From positions 1-5,604 of the forward strand of contig CALXSW010000030.1 in NCBI GenBank assembly GCA_944391255.1: 5,604 nucleotides of DNA, read 5' to 3'. Source of the DNA: an uncultured Clostridia bacterium. GTDB taxonomy: Bacteria > Bacillota > Clostridia > UBA1381. The notes beneath the pieces were generated by a model. It was not told the DNA's origin, did not search any database, and worked only from the letters and a program-made list of their open reading frames with translations. Positions 1 to 3,635 of the stretch are shown here, piece by piece. The position numbers were made by a program, and so were the translations under genes. The number at the start of each line of letters is the position of its first letter. Position 1 is the first letter of the stretch.

Positions 1-28
1 AAAATTATGATCTGTTCTTGAGTTTCTT

Positions 29-100
29 ACCGTCGGCATCTTTTAACAAGCATTTATTCGACTAAATGTCAAGGGTGACGGACGGTTTTTTATGACATTT
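29..100. repeat. Nested and competing inverted repeats in the left intergenic region
   Basis: Seen directly: ACCGTC (29-34) is complementary to GACGGT (81-86), which runs into a T-tract (to 91). Inside this pair, CATTTA (51-56) is complementary to TAAATG (63-68) around a 6-base loop. AAATGTCA (64-71) is also a perfect complement of TGACATTT (93-100). The TAAATG segment can therefore pair either left or right, but not both. One reading is the terminator or 3' tail of a transcript entering from the left. Another is an attenuator-like RNA. I match it to no known RNA family. The region is AT-rich, so some of this pairing may be chance. Confidence 0.35.
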
Positions 101-145
101 GTTTTTCATATTCTACTTTACACTATCTTTTTGAATTAAATATAG

Positions 146-174
146 TTGACTTTTTATTACGTTTATTATATAAT
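146..174 (+). promoter_or_regulatory. Sigma-A-type promoter for the PocR/AraC regulator
   Basis: TTGACT at 146-151 (five of six -35 consensus bases), an exact 17-base spacer, and TATAAT at 169-174 (perfect -10). Transcription would start near 181, giving a leader of about 60 bases before the ATG at 243. The region upstream of the -35 is strongly AT-rich. This is the best promoter match on the plus strand and points at the regulator gene. Confidence 0.8.
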
Positions 175-212
175 AAAAAAAACGGATATTCCTTAAAAAT
201 ATCACCAAAAAA

Positions 213-230
213 CTTGATAATATCATCAAG
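213..230 (+). promoter_or_regulatory. Imperfect dyad in the regulator's leader, next to its start
   Basis: CTTGAT (213-218) and ATCAAG (225-230) are perfect complements separated by 6 bases, forming an 18-base imperfect palindrome. The right arm ends in AAG, which continues into the only plausible and weak Shine-Dalgarno sequence (AAGAG, 228-232; 10 bases before the ATG). It could be an operator for autoregulation or a small hairpin masking the ribosome site. Both are inference. A second weak pair, GATATT (185-190) with AATATC (198-203), lies upstream. Confidence 0.35.
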
Positions 231-242
231 AGATCAAAATAA

Positions 243-1133
243 ATGGATGAATTGATCAATACTATAGCCAAATATATCAAATGGCTAAAAGAAAATAAGG
301 ATTATAATATAGCTATACACCTATTCCCAGTGCGGTTTAAATTTGTTATGGATCGGCTTATTAAATTTAATATTCACAATAATCCGTATTGTCTTGCTGT
401 GAAATCAAATACAGAAATGTGGAATAAATGCGTCAAAAGCCAAAATAAAATACTCAGCATAAAAAGCAGCGAACCGTTTTTCGGAATGTGCCATGCCGGC
501 ATATGTGAATTTGTATTTCCTCTTATATCCAGCGAAACTCTTGGATTTATTTCTATAACAGGGTATTGTTCAGATCTAAAAAAAGCGGCGGCGCGTATAA
601 ATAAAGTAGCTGAAAATTCATGCATAAGCGGAAAACAGTTTTTAAAACAATATAAACTTTCAACAACATCTGAGCTGCCGGACTTTGATGAAATGAAAGC
701 GCTTATAGATCCCATTAGGCAGATGATATACAGACTTGATGAGCTTACGTCTGTTTTCCATTACGACGTCGACTCATTTTCCAATAACGAGGAATTCATT
801 GTCAATCAGCTGATAAACTACTTAAGCAGAAATTTCTCCGCAAAGCTTACATTGGAATCATTAAGCGAAACATGTCATTGCAGCAAATCTACAATGTCGC
901 GCATCTTTAAGGAGCATACGGGCGTCACAATAATGGATTATCTGCTCGATGTCAGAATGAAAGAGGCGGAAAGACTTCTTTCCGACACGGTGTTTTCAGT
1001 TCAGGAAATAGGCGAAATATGCGGGTTCAGCGATGCGAATTATTTTTCCTATACGTTCAGGAAAAATTCCGGCATGACTCCCACAGAATACAGAAAAGAT
1101 CATATAAGTAAAAAAATAAAGACGGCGCAATAA
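243..1133 (+). CDS. PocR-domain AraC-family transcriptional regulator
   Basis: A 296-residue cytoplasmic one-component regulator, expected to bind a small molecule through its N-terminus and DNA through its C-terminus. Residues about 25-110 fit a PocR sensory domain: Cys50, Cys63, the CHAG motif with Cys83-His84, the following PLISSETLGFISITG stretch, and Gly107. Residues about 160-182 look like a connecting helix. Residues about 185-285 are an AraC/XylS DNA-binding domain with two helix-turn-helix units: LTLESLSETCHCSKSTMSR near 202-220, and FSVQEIGEICGFSDANYF near 251-268, followed by the signature SGMTPTEYR (276-284). The ATG at 243 follows a good promoter but only a weak AAGAG ribosome site. 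The gene ends in tandem stops (TAA TAG) inside the loop of a terminator. It is convergent with the PurF-like gene, so its target is not evident from orientation. PocR domains are known to sense small organic ligands such as propanediol, but the ligand here is unknown. Family assignment is secure; function is not. Confidence 0.9.
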   Translation: MDELINTIAKYIKWLKENKDYNIAIHLFPVRFKFVMDRLIKFNIHNNPYCLAVKSNTEMWNKCVKSQNKILSIKSSEPFFGMCHAGICEFVFPLISSETLGFISITGYCSDLKKAAARINKVAENSCISGKQFLKQYKLSTTSELPDFDEMKALIDPIRQMIYRLDELTSVFHYDVDSFSNNEEFIVNQLINYLSRNFSAKLTLESLSETCHCSKSTMSRIFKEHTGVTIMDYLLDVRMKEAERLLSDTVFSVQEIGEICGFSDANYFSYTFRKNSGMTPTEYRKDHISKKIKTAQ

Positions 1134-1149
1134 TAGTTGCACCGTCTTT
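1110..1149 (-). terminator. Rho-independent terminator of the PurF-like gene, overlapping the regulator's 3' end
   Basis: A 13-base stem with one mismatch: 1118-1130 pairs with 1137-1149 around the 6-base loop TAATAG. Read on the minus strand, the stem is followed by TTTATTTTTTT (1120 down to 1110), a strong U-tract, and it begins 19 bases after the stop of the PurF-like gene. Read on the plus strand, the tail is only TTTAATAT, so termination of the regulator would be weaker, though the hairpin may serve both convergent genes. The left arm also encodes the last codons of the regulator (Lys-Thr-Ala-Gln), and the loop holds its stop codon. Confidence 0.85.
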
Positions 1150-1168
1150 AATATATCATAATATTTAA

Positions 1169-2590
1169 TTATTCCTTACCGTTCCAGCAATATGTGCAGA
1201 GCTTACAAGGCTCTATTCCCACTGACTCAATGAGATCGTCAAGACGATGATATGCCAAAGATGTAAAATGCAATTTTTCACATATCATATCTACCATCTT
1301 CTTGTATTCGGGGCTTTCAGGATCAGCATATTTTTCAAGCGTTTCCTCATCCGGATCCTTACCCTCAAGTTCCTTTATAACTCGTCTTGTTATAAGCTCC
1401 ATCTCCGATGTTGAACGTGAGAAATTCAGATACTTGCATCCGTAAAGGAGCGGAGGACAGCCTGTTCTTATATGTACTTCCTTAGCTCCGCTGTCATAGA
1501 GAAATTCTGTAGTTTCTCTGAGCTGCGTACCTCTTACAATAGAGTCATCAATAAGTAAAAGCTTCTTGTCCTTTATAAGATCATGTATAGGTATCAGCTT
1601 CATCTTCGCTATAAGATTACGCTTGCTCTGGTGAGTAGGCATAAATGATCTCGGCCAAGTCGGCGTATACTTTACAAACGGACGCGAATATGTTATTCCG
1701 GACTCGTTCGCATATCCTACAGCATGAGCGATACCTGAATCAGGCACACCCGCTACTATATCAGGCTTTATTTCCGGACGTTCTTCCATATCTCTCGCCG
1801 CAAGATGCTTTCCGCAGTTATAGCGCATTCTCTCTACGCTTATTCCCTCATATGATGATGACGGATAGCCATAGTATACCCACAAGAATGTACATATCTT
1901 CATATTCTTTGACGGGTCTAACAGCGTCTGCACCTTTTCAGGTGTTATTACAGCAACTTCGCCCGCGCCTAATTCTCTATATTCCGTATACCCAAGATTG
2001 AGATATGCAAAGCTTTCAAAGCTTAAGCAATATCCTTCATCTTTTTTACCTATGCATATAGGCGTTCTTCCCGCTTTATCTCTCGCGGCATATATTCCCT
2101 TTGGCGTCAGGATAAGCATACTCATGGAACCGTCTATAACTTCCTGCGCATAGCGTATTCCGTCAATAAAATTCTCTTTCTGATTTATGATCGCGGCAAC
2201 AAGCTCTGTCTGGTTTATCTCGCCATTCTGCATTTCAAAGAAATGAGTATGACCTTTTATTATACCTTCAACAAGCTCGCTTGAATTGTTTATTTTTCCC
2301 ACAGTGGTTATCGCAAATGTGCCGTGATGCGAACGCACAAGTATAGGCTGCGCTTCATAATCTGATATGCATCCTATTCCCATAGTTCCATGCATTGATG
2401 TAGACTCTGTTGTAAACTTTGTTCTAAACGGCGCGTTTTCAATGTTATGTATCGCCTTATCAAACCCATTTTCCTCGCTGTATACCGCCATACCGGCACG
2501 GCGTGTTCCCAAATGAGAATGATAGTCTGTCCCGAAAAATAAGTCAAAAACGCAATCGCTTTTCAGCGCTGTGCCAAAAAAACCTCCCAT
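1169..2590 (-). CDS. PurF-like phosphoribosyltransferase with a degenerate glutaminase domain
   Basis: A 473-residue soluble homologue of glutamine PRPP amidotransferase, which makes phosphoribosylamine in the first step of purine synthesis. The phosphoribosyltransferase half is well kept: VPDSGIAHA (282-290), the lysine-rich loop AKMKLIP (328-334), and the 13-residue PRPP motif LLLIDDSIVRGTQ (344-356). Cysteines matching the Bacillus-type [4Fe-4S] ligands are present at 233, 385, 465 and 468 (C-terminal CKLCTYC). The N-terminal Ntn-type half keeps its general shape (GTDYHSHLGTRRAG, EAQPILV). However, the residue after Met is Gly2 where active enzymes carry the nucleophilic Cys. The HVRYPT-type segment with the substrate Arg is missing (GIGCIS then YEAQP), the usual Asn-Gly pair reads VG (97-98), and the usual SDSE reads NQTE. 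An extra charged stretch lies at about 402-437. ATG 2590 is chosen because AAGGAAG precedes it by 9 bases. I infer a catalytic function other than glutamine-dependent PurF, or use of free or partner-supplied ammonia. I give no purF symbol for that reason. Fold assignment is very secure; activity is unknown. Confidence 0.9.
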   Translation of the reverse strand: MGGFFGTALKSDCVFDLFFGTDYHSHLGTRRAGMAVYSEENGFDKAIHNIENAPFRTKFTTESTSMHGTMGIGCISDYEAQPILVRSHHGTFAITTVGKINNSSELVEGIIKGHTHFFEMQNGEINQTELVAAIINQKENFIDGIRYAQEVIDGSMSMLILTPKGIYAARDKAGRTPICIGKKDEGYCLSFESFAYLNLGYTEYRELGAGEVAVITPEKVQTLLDPSKNMKICTFLWVYYGYPSSSYEGISVERMRYNCGKHLAARDMEERPEIKPDIVAGVPDSGIAHAVGYANESGITYSRPFVKYTPTWPRSFMPTHQSKRNLIAKMKLIPIHDLIKDKKLLLIDDSIVRGTQLRETTEFLYDSGAKEVHIRTGCPPLLYGCKYLNFSRSTSEMELITRRVIKELEGKDPDEETLEKYADPESPEYKKMVDMICEKLHFTSLAYHRLDDLIESVGIEPCKLCTYCWNGKE

Positions 2591-2599
2591 GAAATTATA

Positions 2600-2608
2600 C
2601 TTCCTTTC
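2600..2608 (-). promoter_or_regulatory. Ribosome binding site that sets the PurF-like start
   Basis: GAAAGGAAG on the minus strand lies 9 bases before the ATG at 2590. It favours that ATG over the in-frame TTG at 2614, which would put the ribosome site inside the coding region. The ATG start also gives the MGGFFG N-terminus that lines up with the mature N-terminus of PurF enzymes. Confidence 0.8.
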
Positions 2609-2625
2609 AATCAAATGTTATATAT

Positions 2626-2654
2626 ATTATAACATATACATTTCTGTTTTTCAA
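2626..2654 (-). promoter_or_regulatory. Sigma-A-type promoter of the PurF-like gene
   Basis: On the minus strand, TTGAAA (2654-2649; five of six -35 bases) is followed after 17 bases by a perfect TATAAT (2631-2626). Transcription would start near 2619, leaving a leader of only about 28 bases. That is too short for a purine riboswitch or an attenuator, which often control purine synthesis operons in this phylum. The gene therefore looks independently transcribed from the ZIP gene upstream. Confidence 0.75.
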
Positions 2655-2717
2655 TATAAAAATCCGCCATAATTCGCATTTAACATTCTTGTCAGCTATA
2701 TGCACAATTACATTTTA

Positions 2718-2798
2718 ATATCTGCCTGATATCTGTACTTAAAGCAAAATACCGTCTTTGAGCGCAAAAACAAAGTATCTTCATTTAAAGCAAATATT
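2718..2798. repeat. Short imperfect direct repeats between the ZIP and PurF-like genes
   Basis: ATATCTG occurs at 2718-2724 and again at 2729-2735, an 11-base period (about one helical turn). The second copy starts a longer unit, TATCTGTACTTAAAGCAAA (2730-2748), which recurs imperfectly as TATCTTCATTTAAAGCAAA (2776-2794), 16 of 19 bases alike at a 46-base offset. CAAATATT at 2791-2798 is repeated at 2810-2817. These lie upstream of the PurF-like promoter and could be regulator sites. AT-rich chance similarity is also possible. No convincing terminator of the ZIP gene is visible in this 225-base gap. Confidence 0.35.
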
Positions 2799-2815
2799 CC
2801 ACTTCTTTACAAATA

Positions 2816-3598
2816 TTAACCAAGCGCAACGTCAAGTATCATCATCAGTACGAATCCAACAGCAAAGAATATTGTTGCCTCATTTGAATGTTTGCCCACA
2901 GCCATTTCCGGAACAAGATCCTCCACAACGACATAAACCATAGCTCCAGCGGCAAAGCTTAAAGCATACGGCAAGACCGGCATTATTATCCCCGTCAAAA
3001 AGATAGTTGCTATCGCGCCTATAGGCTCTACGACTCCAGACAAGAATCCATACAAAAATGATTTGCCCTTAGATAATCCTTCCGCTCTTAACGGCATTGA
3101 TATAATCGCGCCCTCTGGAAAATTCTGTATCGCAATACCTATTGAGAGCGCAAGCGCGCCGGCTATCGTGACATGAACGCTTCCGGCTATCCAGCCGGCA
3201 TAAACAGCGCCGACTGCCATTCCCTCCGGCAGATTATGGAGCGCCACCGCAAAAGCGAGCATTGTGCTTTTTTTCAGCCTCGCTTTTATTCCCTCTGTTT
3301 CACTACTGCTTCTGTGCAGATGCGGTATGATCTTATCAAGCGCTAAAAGAAAAAGTATACCTAACAGAAATCCTGTTGCAGCCGGTATAAACGCGAGTTT
3401 TCCCATTGACGCTGACTGATCCATTGACGGGATCAAAAGACTCCAGATCGTAGCCGCCATCATAACGCCTGCAGCAAATCCGTTCAATATTTTATGGACT
3501 GTATCACCCAGTGAATGTTTCAGAAAAAATACACACGATGCCCCTGCTGTCGTTCCGAGCAATGGGATAAGCAATCCCTGCCATACCTCAAATGTCAT
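2816..3598 (-). CDS. ZIP-family divalent metal transporter (GufA-like)
   Basis: A 260-residue inner-membrane protein with the ZIP pattern of about eight hydrophobic segments. ZIP proteins move zinc, iron or manganese into the cytoplasm. The metal-site helices carry HNLPEG (121-126; His121, Asn122, Glu125) and QNFPEG (158-163; Gln158, Asn159, Glu162). The next helices carry GVVEPIGA (188-195, Glu191) and VEDLVPE (225-231). Gln rather than His in the second motif is typical of the GufA branch and differs from ZupT-type proteins with His. The loop between the third and fourth segments is short, with His93 and His95 in PHLHR. The start is the ATG at 3598, preceded by AGAGGAGAA with AGGAG 8 bases away. 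An in-frame ATG at 3616 would bury that site. Its start lies 37 bases after the galactanase stop with no terminator between, so it may be co-transcribed with it. Metal specificity and direction cannot be read from the sequence. Confidence 0.93.
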   Translation of the reverse strand: MTFEVWQGLLIPLLGTTAGASCVFFLKHSLGDTVHKILNGFAAGVMMAATIWSLLIPSMDQSASMGKLAFIPAATGFLLGILFLLALDKIIPHLHRSSSETEGIKARLKKSTMLAFAVALHNLPEGMAVGAVYAGWIAGSVHVTIAGALALSIGIAIQNFPEGAIISMPLRAEGLSKGKSFLYGFLSGVVEPIGAIATIFLTGIIMPVLPYALSFAAGAMVYVVVEDLVPEMAVGKHSNEATIFFAVGFVLMMILDVALG

Positions 3599-3604
3599 TA
3601 TATA

Positions 3605-3614
3605 TTCTCCTCTC
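3605..3614 (-). promoter_or_regulatory. Strong ribosome binding site of the ZIP gene
   Basis: GAGAGGAGAA on the minus strand contains AGGAG (3611-3607), 8 bases before the ATG at 3598. It decides between the two in-frame ATG codons (3616 and 3598) in favour of the second. No convincing separate promoter fits in the 37-base AT-rich gap after the galactanase stop. Confidence 0.8.
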
Positions 3615-3635
3615 ATTTTATTTTAAAAATATATA

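Noticed and set aside
3..65. Open frame of 20 codons ending in TAA at 63-65, as the tail of a gene entering from the left
   Set aside because: Too short to judge, no recognisable sequence, and no clean terminator directly after it. It remains possible.
67..72. Leftward promoter using TTGACA (72-67, minus strand)
   Set aside because: The -35 is perfect, but no acceptable -10 occurs at 16-18 bases (best is TGTTAA), and no leftward gene is recognisable.
92..139. 15-residue plus-strand ORF starting at ATG 92
   Set aside because: Very short, hydrophobic by virtue of T-rich DNA, and without a properly placed ribosome site.
374..715. Minus-strand ORF of 113 codons opposite the regulator
   Set aside because: It is the shadow of a well supported PocR/AraC gene and has no recognisable domain or ribosome site.
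1645..2001. Plus-strand ORF of 118 codons opposite the PurF-like gene
   Set aside because: It lies wholly across the conserved phosphoribosyltransferase region on the other strand and has no family features.
2582..2590. Loss of the catalytic Cys as a sequencing error
   Set aside because: Gly is coded by GGA, two changes from TGT or TGC, and the other glutaminase positions are also altered.
2591..2614. Longer PurF-like protein starting at the in-frame TTG at 2614
   Set aside because: The ribosome site would lie inside it, the TTG is only about 5 bases from the predicted transcription start, and the extra eight residues do not fit the PurF N-terminus.
2591..2640. Purine riboswitch or PurR-type control ahead of the PurF-like gene
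   Set aside because: The leader is only about 28 bases, and no aptamer-like or PurBox-like pair is visible.
3599..3616. ZIP start at the upstream ATG (3616)
   Set aside because: The strong AGGAG ribosome site lies within these codons and is correctly spaced for the ATG at 3598.
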